A stretch of DNA of 64,000 nt from Rhodobacter sp. (GCA_027489175.1 JAIYAE010000004.1:248001-312000); one strand, 5' to 3'. Counted from the stretch's first letter, positions 35,117 through 43,650 are shown. Program-made: numbers and translations. Notes: a model not told the origin generated them from the sequence alone.

Positions 35117-36469
35117 TTAGGGGTTCGGACGCTGGACGGAATGGTCGGTTGCCCGTTCAAAGGCATGACCTGCCGCGCAAAGAAGGTCTTCGTCGCCGTG
35201 CCGCGCGATCAGTTGCAGACCCAGCGGCAGACCGTTTTCAAACCCTGCGGGCAGCGACAGGGCCGGTTGGCCGGTCAGGTTGAAGGCGATGGTGCGCATC
35301 GGGGTCCAGACGGCCTTCTCGCCGTCAAAGGCGGAGAACGGCAGCGCGGGCGTCAAGGTGGTGGCAGTGAGGATCAGGTCATATCCGTCCATCGCCTGCA
35401 GCATCTCGGCGGTCAGGCGGGTTTGGGCTTCGCGGGCTTTCGCCAGGTCTTCCGGGTCGATGGCAGCACCGAAAGCCAGGCATTGCAGGGTTGGGCGACC
35501 GTAGTCGCTGGCATGGTCGCGGATCAGGGTGCGGTGTTCCTCCAGCGCTTCGGCGTGGAGGATCACTGAGGCGGCGGCCTCGTGGGGGGCGTAGTTGGGC
35601 AGCGTCACCAGGGTGATCTGTGCGCCGAGGAGGGAGATGGTCGACGCGGCCTCGTCCATGGCGCGGATGAGGGCCGGGGTTGCCTGCGGGTCGTCGGCGA
35701 ACCAGTCGCGGGCGTAAGCGATTTTCAGGCCGGTGATGGGTTGGCCGATGCGGGCGGAGGCGGGGCGCCATTTGCCTTCGGTCATCGCGTCGAGGGCGAG
35801 GGCGGCTTCTTCCACCGTCGCGGCGAGGGGGCCGATGTGGTCAAAGCTGGGGGAGAGTGGGAAAGCCCCGCTGCGGGAAACGCGGTCGTAGGTGGGCTTG
35901 AGGCCGACGCAGCCGGAGTAGGCGGCGGGGGAGCGGATCGAGCCGCCGGTGTCGGTGCCGATGGCGAGGCGGACGAGGCCTCCGGCGACCGCAGCGGCAG
36001 AGCCGGAGGAGGAGCCGCCGGTGATGTGGGCGGGGTTCCAGGGGTTGCGGGCGGGCGGGTCGGGGAGGGTGAGGTCGGGGCCGACCATCGCGAATTCGTA
36101 GGTCGCGACTTTGCCGATCAGGACAGCGCCTTGGGCGCGAAGGCGGGCCACGGCGGGGGCGTCGGTGTTAGCGATGCGCCCCGCAAGGACGCGGGAGCCG
36201 GAGGTGGCGGGTTGGCCTGCCACGTCGATCAGGTCTTTCACGGCGATGGGCAGGCCGCACAGGGGGCCGGGGTCCCCAGCGGCAAGCAACGTGTCGGCGC
36301 GTTCGGCCTGGGTGAGGGCATCGGCGGCGATGTGGGTGAAGGCGTGAAGCCGAGGGTTGCGGGCGGCGATACGATCCAGCACGGCCTGTGTCAGGGCGCG
36401 GGAGGTGAGGGTTCCGCCGCGCAACATCGCGGCGGCCTCAGGCAGTGAAAGGTCCGCGGGATCGGTCAT
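35117..36469 (-). CDS. Amidase-signature hydrolase (AtzE/GatA-like)
   Basis: 450-residue amidase-signature enzyme. Catalytic Lys in LPIAVKDLIDV, the cis-Ser in GGSSSGSAAAVA, and the nucleophilic Ser in IGTDTGGSIRSPA are all present, so it should be active on an amide or ureido C-N bond. Its ATG overlaps, as ATGA, a 51-residue gene resembling AtzG/GatC, the small subunits that pair with AtzE and GatA. Seventh gene of the ABC-transporter/lacI operon. Substrate unknown; no other tRNA-amidotransferase subunits are nearby. Confidence 0.88.
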   Translation of the reverse strand: MTDPADLSLPEAAAMLRGGTLTSRALTQAVLDRIAARNPRLHAFTHIAADALTQAERADTLLAAGDPGPLCGLPIAVKDLIDVAGQPATSGSRVLAGRIANTDAPAVARLRAQGAVLIGKVATYEFAMVGPDLTLPDPPARNPWNPAHITGGSSSGSAAAVAGGLVRLAIGTDTGGSIRSPAAYSGCVGLKPTYDRVSRSGAFPLSPSFDHIGPLAATVEEAALALDAMTEGKWRPASARIGQPITGLKIAYARDWFADDPQATPALIRAMDEAASTISLLGAQITLVTLPNYAPHEAAASVILHAEALEEHRTLIRDHASDYGRPTLQCLAFGAAIDPEDLAKAREAQTRLTAEMLQAMDGYDLILTATTLTPALPFSAFDGEKAVWTPMRTIAFNLTGQPALSLPAGFENGLPLGLQLIARHGDEDLLCAAGHAFERATDHSVQRPNP

Positions 36470-36621
36470 TCGGACCTGTCGAGGTAGGCCTGAACCTTCG
36501 CGACTTCGCCGCGAAGGTGCTGTGCCCCGGCCCAGGCGGCGGCGAAGGCCTTGGCGTCCAGCGTCAGGCCAAGCGCGGAAAGGCGGGCGCGGAATTCGGT
36601 TTCGGTGAAATCGGTTTTCAT
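36466..36621 (-). CDS. Small AtzG/GatC-like protein
   Basis: 51 residues, ATG at 36621, TGA at 36466-36468. It overlaps the lacI stop by 4 bp (ATGA) and the amidase start by 4 bp (ATGA), so translation of all three is chained. It reads as two helices: FTETEFRARLSALGL, then AKAFAAAWAGAQHLRGEVAK. The LGLTLD turn resembles DUF4089/AtzG-like proteins, which bind and stabilise AtzE-type amidases as GatC does GatA. Too short for most gene finders; similarity is judged by eye. Confidence 0.72.
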   Translation of the reverse strand: MKTDFTETEFRARLSALGLTLDAKAFAAAWAGAQHLRGEVAKVQAYLDRSE

Positions 36622-37634
36622 CGCGTGTCCCCGTAGCGGCGGGTCGAGCCGCGGATCACCAGTTCCCCGCCAAGAACGACATGCCGCGAGCCGCTGTCGT
36701 CACCTTCGATGCGGGCCAGCAGCATCGTGACGGTTTCAGCGACCATCGCGTCGACGCGCTGGCGGAAGCTGGTCAGGTTGTAGGCGGGCCAGGCGGCGGG
36801 GGGGACGTCGTCGAAACCGACGACCGAGACGTCTTCCGGCACCTTGAGACCCAGTTCGAAGCGCAGCACGTCCATCACGGCGAAGGCCATATGGTCATTG
36901 GCGACGAAGACCGCGTCCGGGCGGCGGGAGGTTGCGAAGAGCTCTCTCGCCGCGGATTGGGCGGTGCGGTAGTCGAAATTGCCTTCAGCGCGGGCGAAAA
37001 GCTCTTTCCCTGCCTCGGCAAGGCCGGCGCGAAAGCCGGCCTCACGGTCAATCTGGGTGGTGGCCCCAGAGAAACCCGCGATATAGGCGATACGCTCGTG
37101 CCCCAGCGCGCAGAGGTAATCGGCCAGCGCCTTGCCCCCGGCGAAGTTGTCAGAGGTGACGGAATAAAGATTCTTGTCGGCATGGCCCCGGTTGAAAAGG
37201 ACCACGGGCAGGCCGGTGGATTGGCAGCGCTTGGCGAGGTCCGACGACAGCGAGACCGAGGCGAGGACGATGCCGTCAACCTGGTAATCCATGATCTCGG
37301 ACACGACCTTGTCGACGTTGTCGACGTTGACGGGGGCAAGGAAGATCAGGACGTGGTAGCCGACCTTTTGCAACTCGACCGACAGGCGTTCGACCATCTC
37401 GGGGTAGAAGTAGTTTTCCAGGTAGGCGACGACCAGTCCGATGATGCGCGATCTGCCGGACTTCATCGCACGGGCCAGGACGTTGGGGCGGTAACCCAGT
37501 TGCGCGGCGGCGGCGCGGACTTTCTCGGCGGTCTTTTGCGAGACCGAGGAGCCGGGGGTGAAAACGCGGCTGACGGCGGATTGGCTGACGCCCGCGAGGG
37601 CTGCCACTTCGAGGGATGTTACCTTGTCAGCCAT
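36618..37634 (-). CDS. LacI-family transcriptional regulator
   Basis: 338 residues: N-terminal helix-turn-helix (TSLEVAALAGVSQSAVSRVF, residues 6-25), hinge helix LARAMKSGRSRIIG, then a periplasmic-binding-protein-like effector domain (about 60-335) with FVANDHMAFAVMDVLR and SVVGFDDVPPAAW. Probably the repressor acting at the four 16-bp palindromes found near it. It is encoded inside one of the units carrying such a site, so it should autoregulate. Fifth gene of the ABC operon, 57 bp after the ATPase. Confidence 0.9.
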   Translation of the reverse strand: MADKVTSLEVAALAGVSQSAVSRVFTPGSSVSQKTAEKVRAAAAQLGYRPNVLARAMKSGRSRIIGLVVAYLENYFYPEMVERLSVELQKVGYHVLIFLAPVNVDNVDKVVSEIMDYQVDGIVLASVSLSSDLAKRCQSTGLPVVLFNRGHADKNLYSVTSDNFAGGKALADYLCALGHERIAYIAGFSGATTQIDREAGFRAGLAEAGKELFARAEGNFDYRTAQSAARELFATSRRPDAVFVANDHMAFAVMDVLRFELGLKVPEDVSVVGFDDVPPAAWPAYNLTSFRQRVDAMVAETVTMLLARIEGDDSGSRHVVLGGELVIRGSTRRYGDTR

Positions 37635-37691
37635 GTTGCCTCCGACCTGCGGGGGCAGTCTTGGGGGAGAATGCAGGGCCGGGCAAGCCCG

Positions 37692-38729
37692 TCATAGGCG
37701 TTGGCCGGTCTTGGCGTCGAAGAGGTGGATCTTGTTGGTCGGGATCGCCACATGAAGGGGCGCGCCGATAGCGATGCGAAAGTCCTTGTGGGCGCGGACG
37801 GAGACGAGGGCGGCGCCGATGCGGACGGAGACGAGGGTGGCGTCGCCGAGAAGCTCCATCGAGTAGACGGGGGCGGTGAGTTGGGCTGGTTCGGGGCTGA
37901 CGCGGACGTCTTCAGCGCGGAAGCCGAGGGTGACGGGGCCTTGGCCCGGGGCAGGGATGGCGGTGCCTTCGGCGCGGAAGGTGCCGTCGGTGATCTCACC
38001 GGGGATGAGGTTCATGGCGGGGGAGCCGATGAAGCTGGCGACGAAGGTGTTGGCGGGGCGGTCGTAGATCTCGGTCGGGGTGCCAAGCTGCTGGACGAGG
38101 CCCTGGTTCATCACGACGACGCGGTCGGCGAGGGTCATCGCCTCGATCTGGTCATGGGTGACGTAGATCGTGGTGCGGCGGAGCGTGTGGTGCAGGTGCT
38201 TGATCTGCGCGCGGGTCGAGACGCGGAGCTTGGCGTCGAGGTTCGACAGGGGTTCGTCCATCAGGAAGGCGTTGGGTTCGCGGACGATGGCACGGGCGAG
38301 GGCGACGCGCTGGCGCTGGCCGCCGGAGAGGGCTGCGGGACGGCGGTCGAGGAAGGGGCCAAGCTCGACCATCGCGGCGGCTTTCATGACGCGGTCGTGG
38401 TGTTCGCTGGCCGGGATGCGGCGGACTTTCAGGGGGAAGCGGATGTTTTCGTAGACCGTGAGGTTCGGGTAAAGGCCGTAGGACTGGAACACCATCGAGA
38501 TGTCGCGGTCTTTCGGCTCCAGCGCGTTGACCATGCGGTCACCGATCCAGATCTCGCCTTCGGTCACGTCTTCAAGGCCCGCGATCATCCGCATTGTGGT
38601 GGTCTTGCCGCAGCCGGAGGGGCCGAGGAAGACGATGAACTCGGCATCTGCGATGTCGAGCGACAGGTTGTCGACACCGACGTAGGAGCCCCAGCGTTTC
38701 GAGACGTTCTGCAGACGGATCTGGGCCAT
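37692..38729 (-). CDS. Carbohydrate-type ABC transporter ATPase (MalK/UgpC family)
   Basis: 345 residues. Walker A GPSGCGKTT (about residues 36-44), Q-loop VFQSYGLYPN, signature LSGGQRQRVALARA, Walker B AFLMDEPLSNLD, H-loop VTHDQ, and a C-terminal TOBE/OB regulatory domain (about 235-345). Energises the two permeases directly upstream, 3 bp after the second permease stop. Confidence 0.93.
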   Translation of the reverse strand: MAQIRLQNVSKRWGSYVGVDNLSLDIADAEFIVFLGPSGCGKTTTMRMIAGLEDVTEGEIWIGDRMVNALEPKDRDISMVFQSYGLYPNLTVYENIRFPLKVRRIPASEHHDRVMKAAAMVELGPFLDRRPAALSGGQRQRVALARAIVREPNAFLMDEPLSNLDAKLRVSTRAQIKHLHHTLRRTTIYVTHDQIEAMTLADRVVVMNQGLVQQLGTPTEIYDRPANTFVASFIGSPAMNLIPGEITDGTFRAEGTAIPAPGQGPVTLGFRAEDVRVSPEPAQLTAPVYSMELLGDATLVSVRIGAALVSVRAHKDFRIAIGAPLHVAIPTNKIHLFDAKTGQRL

Positions 38730-38732
38730 GGG

Positions 38733-39611
38733 CTACCCTTTCACGGCGCCGGCGGTCAGACCGGAGACGATCTGGCGCTGGAAGAAGAGGACGAGGATGA
38801 ACAAGGGCACGGTGGCCGAGACGACGGCGGCGACGGCGAACATGACGTTGCCCTCGTTCTGGATCGAGCCGAGGAAGCTGGCGATCTTCGGGACCATGGT
38901 CTGGTTTTCCTGGGCGAGAAGCATCGAGGTCACGGCGAAGTCGTTGTAGCCGAGCAGGAACGAGAAGAGGCCGGTGGTGATGACGCCGGGCCACATCACG
39001 GGGATGATGACCATTCGGAAGGCCTGAAACCGGGTGCAGCCGTCGACCATGGCGCTTTCGTCGAGGTCCTTGGGGATCGACAGGAAGAAGCTGTGCAGCA
39101 TCCAGAGGGTGAAGGGCTGGTTGATCGCCACAAGGACGATGATCGTCGTCGGCAGGACACCCCAGATGTTCAGCTGGAAGAACGGCAGCATGTAGCCCGA
39201 GACCAGCGTGATATGCGGCATGGCGCGGAAGATCAGCGCGGCGATCAGGATCCAGAAGGCGTAGCGGTAGCCGGAGCGGGCGAGGGCGTAACCGCCCAAA
39301 GTGCCGATGGTGAGGGAGATTAGGGTGACGGAGACCGTGACGATCAGGGTGTTGATGGCGGCCTTCCAGAATTCGTTCTGCACCCAGGCGCCTTCGTAGC
39401 CGGCCAGCGTGAAAGCTGACCCGGTCTGCGCCTGGGTACGCGTGCCCTCGATCGCCATCCACCAGGACTGCCGCGAGAAGAAGTCAGCCTCGACCTTGAA
39501 GCTGCCCCAGACGGTCCAGGCGAAGGGGAAGGCGGCGGCTATGACCCAGATCGCCAGGAAGGCGAGGATCAGGGCGTTCAGCGCGGCGGGGCGGCGGGTG
39601 GCGACGCTCAT
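38733..39611 (-). CDS. ABC transporter permease (MalG type)
   Basis: 292 residues with six helices. First helix ALILAFLAIWVIAAAFPFAW, followed by WTVWGSFK, typical of MalG-like subunits. The EAA loop reads ESAMVDGCTRFQAFRMVIIP with the conserved Gly, which docks the ATPase. Start at 39611 lies one base beyond the preceding stop; upstream codons belong to the first permease. Confidence 0.9.
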   Translation of the reverse strand: MSVATRRPAALNALILAFLAIWVIAAAFPFAWTVWGSFKVEADFFSRQSWWMAIEGTRTQAQTGSAFTLAGYEGAWVQNEFWKAAINTLIVTVSVTLISLTIGTLGGYALARSGYRYAFWILIAALIFRAMPHITLVSGYMLPFFQLNIWGVLPTTIIVLVAINQPFTLWMLHSFFLSIPKDLDESAMVDGCTRFQAFRMVIIPVMWPGVITTGLFSFLLGYNDFAVTSMLLAQENQTMVPKIASFLGSIQNEGNVMFAVAAVVSATVPLFILVLFFQRQIVSGLTAGAVKG

Positions 39612-39612
39612 G

Positions 39613-40644
39613 TCAGACCGCCTTCTGGTTGAACTCACGCCAGGTGCGGCGGAGGACGGGGGCGAGGAGGATCAGAACGCCGACAATGGTGATGACCGAG
39701 GTCGCGGCGGCGGAGCCGAACAGCTGGGCGTCCTGACCGACAAGGTCGTTGAAGACAAGCCAGCTGAGGGAGGTCGCGTTCGCCTCGGCCGAAAAGCCGA
39801 CGATGGGCTCGAAGACGCGGAAGTTGTCCATCAGCTGGACGAGGGCGACGAAAGTGGCCAGCGGCGCGAGGTGGGGGATGATGACGTGGCGGATCACCTC
39901 CCACCGGCTTGCCCCGTCAATTTTCGCGCTTTCCACGGTGTCCTGCGGGACGGTCTGGAGGCCCGCGTAGAAGACGACGAAGGAAAAGGGGCCGTTGGTC
40001 CAGACGCCATAGACCAGAAGGACGATCCAGGTCAGGGCTGGCGAGGCGCGGAGCGAGAGCGTCGGGTCGCCAGTCAGGCTTTGCAGGGTGGCCCCGAGAA
40101 TGCCGGAGGGGTTGAACATCCAGGCGAGGATCAGCGAGCCGACGAGCGGTGTGATGATCATCGGCAGGATCGAGACGAAGATCGTTGGGCCCTTCAGGAG
40201 GGCGGGCAGCGTGTTCACCGCCAGCGCGATGGCGAAGCCAAGGGCCATGGCGAGGGGGGTCACCAGGAAGCAGTAGACCAGGGTGAAGGACAGCGCCTTG
40301 TAGAAGGGCAGGTTGAAGATTTGGCTGACGATATCGCCAAGGCCTTGATTGTCGGCGAAGATCGCGCCGATCTCGTCCACAGCCAGGTGGTTGCGGTTCA
40401 GGTAGTTGGCGAAACCTGCGAATTGGCCGAGGGGCTGTTCCGCCTCAAGCTTCGCCATTGCTTCGGTGTCGATCCGGGTCTGTTCGGAGCAGCCGAAGGG
40501 ATCGCAGTTTTCCACCGTGATCAGGACGGCTTCGTGCTGGACGAACAAGGACTGCACCACGACCGAGACGATGGGCAGCGTGATGAAGAGGACCATCGCC
40601 AGGATCGAGGGGAAGATGAAGACGAAGAACGTGCGATGCGGCAT
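39613..40644 (-). CDS. ABC transporter permease (MalF type)
   Basis: About 343 residues with six to seven helices and a periplasmic insertion after helix one (about residues 35-90, containing NCDPFGCSEQ, where two Cys could form a disulfide). EAA loop ESAKIDGASRWEVIRHVIIP. Start chosen at ATG 40644 with a weak GGAT upstream; a TTG at 40686 would add 14 residues. Separated from the binding-protein gene by two hairpins. Confidence 0.87.
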   Translation of the reverse strand: MPHRTFFVFIFPSILAMVLFITLPIVSVVVQSLFVQHEAVLITVENCDPFGCSEQTRIDTEAMAKLEAEQPLGQFAGFANYLNRNHLAVDEIGAIFADNQGLGDIVSQIFNLPFYKALSFTLVYCFLVTPLAMALGFAIALAVNTLPALLKGPTIFVSILPMIITPLVGSLILAWMFNPSGILGATLQSLTGDPTLSLRASPALTWIVLLVYGVWTNGPFSFVVFYAGLQTVPQDTVESAKIDGASRWEVIRHVIIPHLAPLATFVALVQLMDNFRVFEPIVGFSAEANATSLSWLVFNDLVGQDAQLFGSAAATSVITIVGVLILLAPVLRRTWREFNQKAV

Positions 40645-40714
40645 CAGGGCAATCCGGGGCTGGGGGGCGGCATGGCCCCGGGACAACGCTACAGCAAGGG
40701 TGGGGGTTAAGGAG

Positions 40715-40763
40715 GCCCGGCTGCAAGAAGGTTTTGCAGCCGGGCAGGGCGCGAGGTCGCGCC
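40715..40763 (-). promoter_or_regulatory. Intercistronic stem-loops after the binding-protein gene
   Basis: Perfect 12-bp stem at 40715-40745 (GCCCGGCTGCAA / TTGCAGCCGGGC, loop GAAGGTT), and a 7-bp stem at 40748-40763 (GGCGCGA / TCGCGCC) immediately after the binding-protein stop. No U-tract. Likely stabilises the binding-protein mRNA or attenuates permease expression. Confidence 0.65.
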
Positions 40764-40764
40764 G

Positions 40765-42012
40765 TTACTTCAGGAAGCCGCCTTCTTTGGCAGCGGCGTC
40801 ATAGGCGGCCTTCACGTCGGCGAGGGCTTGGTCCGCGTCTTCCTTGCCGGCGATGAAGTCGGCGAGTTCGGCCGACAACGCGGTGTGCAGAAGGCCCATG
40901 TAGGGCTGCATCGGATAGGCGCGCGCGCCGCCCTTGGCATTGCCGATCACGCCAACGGCGGTCGGGCCCGGTTCAAACCCTGCGACCAGCCAGGTGGCGG
41001 CAGTCGGGTTCGCGGCGATGGTTTCCGGAGAGATGCCCTTGACCATGGCCTGGAACGAGGCCGCGGCGTCTTCGTCCGAGATGTTCTTCGCGATGGTGAA
41101 GCCGTCCCACCACAGCGCAGCTCCCGGGATCGTGCCGCCGCCGATGGTCGGTGCCGCCGCAAAGCCGGTGTTGGCCGCCACCTCAGCATTGGCGGTGGCC
41201 GGGTCGGTTGCCGCGCCTGCCAGCGAGCCCCACTGGTTCATGATCGCGACATTGCCTGCGTCCCAGAGCTTGTTCAGCTCATTCGCGTCATAGGTCAGGT
41301 AGTCGGGGTTCATGAAGGTGGTCATGGCGCGCATGGTTTCCAGAACCTTGCGACCGTTGTCGTTGTCGATGGCAAGCTCGGCACTGCCGGGGGCGAAGAA
41401 TTCGTCACCGGTGCCGAGGTAGAGGTTCACGAATTCAGCCGCGAGGTCCCAGCCGGGCTTGTTCGAGGCCGCAAGCGGATATTCCATCAACCCCGCGTCC
41501 TTGATCGCCTGCGCGGCGGCGAGGACTTCTTCGGTGCTGGTCGGCACGGCGACGCCTGCCTTTTCCAGAATGTCCTTGCGGTAGAACATGTGCTGGCCGT
41601 TGCCCATGAAGGCGATGGCCATGACCTTGCCGTCGATCTTGATCAGCTGGTTCGGCTGCAGCGAGGCGCCGTATTTGGCGACAAGATCATCCAGCGGGCG
41701 GATCAGGTCGTCATTAAGAAGCGGCACGATGGAGTTGTTGGCGACGACGGCGACGGTGTATTCCGCCGGGTTCACGGTGAGGGCGGGGCCCTGGATGTTC
41801 TTGTGCTCGGCCGTGGCATTCGCCGTGACGGTCACATCGGCGGTGGCGCAGGACAGGGCCACGTCGTTGACGATGCGCAGCGCCTCGAAGTCGTTCGACA
41901 GGATGCGGACCGAGCCCGCGCCCTCGATCCCGCAGTCGGCGAAGGCGGCGGTTCCGGCCAGGAGTGCGGCCAGGCTGACTGCACCCGCCGCGAAGGTTTT
42001 GGTGAATTTCAT
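40765..42012 (-). CDS. ABC transporter substrate-binding protein, family 1
   Basis: 415 residues. Signal peptide MKFTKTFAAGAVSLAALLAG ending at AFADC. Family-1 (MalE-like) fold with VMAIAFMGNGQHMFYRKDIL (the hinge segment common to sugar binders) and IMNQWGSLAG. The mature protein begins near an unusual DCGIEGAG. The ligand is not predictable; regulation by the LacI-type site and the enzyme set point to the same unknown compound. Start at 42012 chosen for the signal peptide and the AGGGG upstream. Confidence 0.9.
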   Translation of the reverse strand: MKFTKTFAAGAVSLAALLAGTAAFADCGIEGAGSVRILSNDFEALRIVNDVALSCATADVTVTANATAEHKNIQGPALTVNPAEYTVAVVANNSIVPLLNDDLIRPLDDLVAKYGASLQPNQLIKIDGKVMAIAFMGNGQHMFYRKDILEKAGVAVPTSTEEVLAAAQAIKDAGLMEYPLAASNKPGWDLAAEFVNLYLGTGDEFFAPGSAELAIDNDNGRKVLETMRAMTTFMNPDYLTYDANELNKLWDAGNVAIMNQWGSLAGAATDPATANAEVAANTGFAAAPTIGGGTIPGAALWWDGFTIAKNISDEDAAASFQAMVKGISPETIAANPTAATWLVAGFEPGPTAVGVIGNAKGGARAYPMQPYMGLLHTALSAELADFIAGKEDADQALADVKAAYDAAAKEGGFLK

Positions 42013-42107
42013 TTGGTGGTTCCCCTCTGCTGGCGATGGCTCGCCCGTTGGCTTGGCCTTACGGCGGGACTCACTCGGTCCCGGCTCTTGCGGAAGGTAA
42101 GCATCTT

Positions 42108-42123
42108 TTGCATACGATTGCAA
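42108..42123. promoter_or_regulatory. LacI-type operator, site c
   Basis: TTGCATACGATTGCAA matches the consensus TTGCATACGTATGCAA at 14 of 16 positions (both mismatches at the centre). It lies 95 bp upstream of the binding-protein start. Confidence 0.7.
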
Positions 42124-42164
42124 ATACTATGTGCGAGGGCCTGCCGCAGGTTGCCCGGAATGCA

Positions 42165-42193
42165 AAACGGCCCGCCTTTCGAGCGGGCCGTTT
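42165..42193 (-). terminator. Rho-independent terminator after the second SnoaL-like gene
   Basis: Perfect 11-bp stem AAACGGCCCGC / GCGGGCCGTTT with a 7-nt loop, followed on the minus strand by TTTTGC (the run overlaps the stem end). Begins 18 bp after the 42212 stop, so the ABC operon starts a new transcript downstream. Confidence 0.8.
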
Positions 42194-42211
42194 GCCGGTC
42201 TTGGTGGCAGC

Positions 42212-43369
42212 TCAGTCGGCTGCGAGGCCCGCAGCCTTGACGTCGGCCATCTGCGCCAGCTTGACCTGGACCAGCGCCGAGGCCTCGTCATAGACGCGCC
42301 ATTCGTCGACGATCTTGCCGTTCTTGTAGTGGAAATGGGTGATGCCCATGATCTGCACCCGCTTGCCCGTCGGTGCGCCAAGGTGGTTCAGGATGCCGTA
42401 GCCGATATGGTGGCCTTCCATGATCCAGCGGACGGCGACTTTCTCGCCGCCTTCCTCACACGGGGTGGAGCAGATGTGGTGGACGGTGAAGGCGGCATCG
42501 GGGATTGATCCGATCAGGCCGAGCGTCTGGTGGATGATCGCGGCGTGGCCGTAAAGCTCGGCCATCAGCGGGCCGTGGTACTGCGCGGTAGGGGCGTAGA
42601 CCTTGGCGATGGTGCCCAGCATCTTGCGGTTGAAGACGTCGTGCAGCCAGCGGATCGTATGGCGTTCGAGGTCGGTGGCGGCGAGGCTGAGGTCCGGCTC
42701 GGCCTCGGGCGGGTACTGGCCGATTTGCGCGCGGTTTTCGCCGATATCCAGCGAAACCATGCCCTTGTCGAAGGCCGCCTTCGCAATGCGCTCGGCATAG
42801 CCCTGCACGTCGATGCCCAGTTGCTGCAGGATAGCGGTGGTATCGGCGACGACCCACTCGCGGTAGATCTTGTTTTCATAGATCATGCAGTCGGCGACGG
42901 TGCGGCTGGTGAACATCCGGCCGGTGGCGGGCCCGAGGTGGCCGTTCTGGCTGTGCCGCCCTGTGCCGGTGACGAGGTGCGAGGTGTAAAAGCCGTCGTC
43001 CTCGTTCCCTTTCCAGATCACATGGGTCGCCATGCCGCGGCGTTCGGGGAAGGAGACGAGGCGCTGGATCGTGTCGCGGACGACCTCTTCGCGCGTGTAA
43101 AGCGTGCCGGTGGTGCCGTAGAGCACGCAGTTGTGGGTGTAGTGGCTGTAGATCAGGCCGATGTCGCGTTCGTCCCAGATCAGGTGGGTGCAGCGGACGA
43201 TGTAGTCGACGATGTCGGTATAGATCGCATCGAACCCGCGCATCGGCTGGGTGCGCTTGGCGTTCTGCGGCGCAAGGTCGGTGTAGTCGTGCCGCTCGAC
43301 CTGCATCACCCGTCCCGTCGTCGCGGGCGTCAGGTCGCCGCCTTTCGTACTGGTGGACTTTTCCGACAT
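42212..43369 (-). CDS. SnoaL-like (NTF2-fold) two-domain protein, larger paralogue
   Basis: 385 residues: an N-terminal extension of about 40 residues, then two NTF2/SnoaL-like domains. The first has CTHLIWDERDIGLIYSHYTH, the second AFTVHHICSTP...VRWIMEGHHIGYG...IMGITHFHYKNGKIVDEW. Resembles the protein at 30467-31441 along both domains. ATG at 43369 has GGAGAG nine bases upstream; ATG at 43375 is an alternative. Own operator and own terminator, so a single-gene unit of the LacI regulon. Function unknown. Confidence 0.82.
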   Translation of the reverse strand: MSEKSTSTKGGDLTPATTGRVMQVERHDYTDLAPQNAKRTQPMRGFDAIYTDIVDYIVRCTHLIWDERDIGLIYSHYTHNCVLYGTTGTLYTREEVVRDTIQRLVSFPERRGMATHVIWKGNEDDGFYTSHLVTGTGRHSQNGHLGPATGRMFTSRTVADCMIYENKIYREWVVADTTAILQQLGIDVQGYAERIAKAAFDKGMVSLDIGENRAQIGQYPPEAEPDLSLAATDLERHTIRWLHDVFNRKMLGTIAKVYAPTAQYHGPLMAELYGHAAIIHQTLGLIGSIPDAAFTVHHICSTPCEEGGEKVAVRWIMEGHHIGYGILNHLGAPTGKRVQIMGITHFHYKNGKIVDEWRVYDEASALVQVKLAQMADVKAAGLAAD

Positions 43370-43449
43370 CGTCATCTCTCCAACTGCGCCGCTTCGCGAC
43401 TCATCGAAAAGCAAAGCATCGTTCCATGTCGTGGAACAAGTGACCTGTT

Positions 43450-43465
43450 TGGCATACGTATGCAA
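43450..43465. promoter_or_regulatory. LacI-type operator, site d
   Basis: TGGCATACGTATGCAA matches the consensus TTGCATACGTATGCAA at 15 of 16 positions and contains the perfect palindrome GCATACGTATGC. It lies 80 bp upstream of the larger SnoaL-like gene. Confidence 0.72.
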
Positions 43466-43650
43466 GCGCTATTCGTAGTCGGGGCAAAATACTTTGCCGG
43501 CGACCTGCGGCTGCCCCACGGGACGCGGCGGCTTTGCGGCTTCGGAAAAGCGGGACCGGACTTGGGGGAGGTCCTGGCGACCTATTGTCCAGAAGACCTT
43601 TCGCAGACCCGGCTGGTTGAGCCACATATGGCAAGACCCACGGCCCCAGG

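Noticed and set aside
36466-36621. GatC of a tRNA amidotransferase
   Set aside because: No gatB is present and the amidase lies in a catabolic operon; an AtzG-like partner fits the context better.
37701-39323. 540-codon plus-strand frame opposite the ABC ATPase and permease
   Set aside because: Composition dominated by Gly, Asp, Glu, Val and His repeats, antisense to motif-complete ABC genes; not coding.
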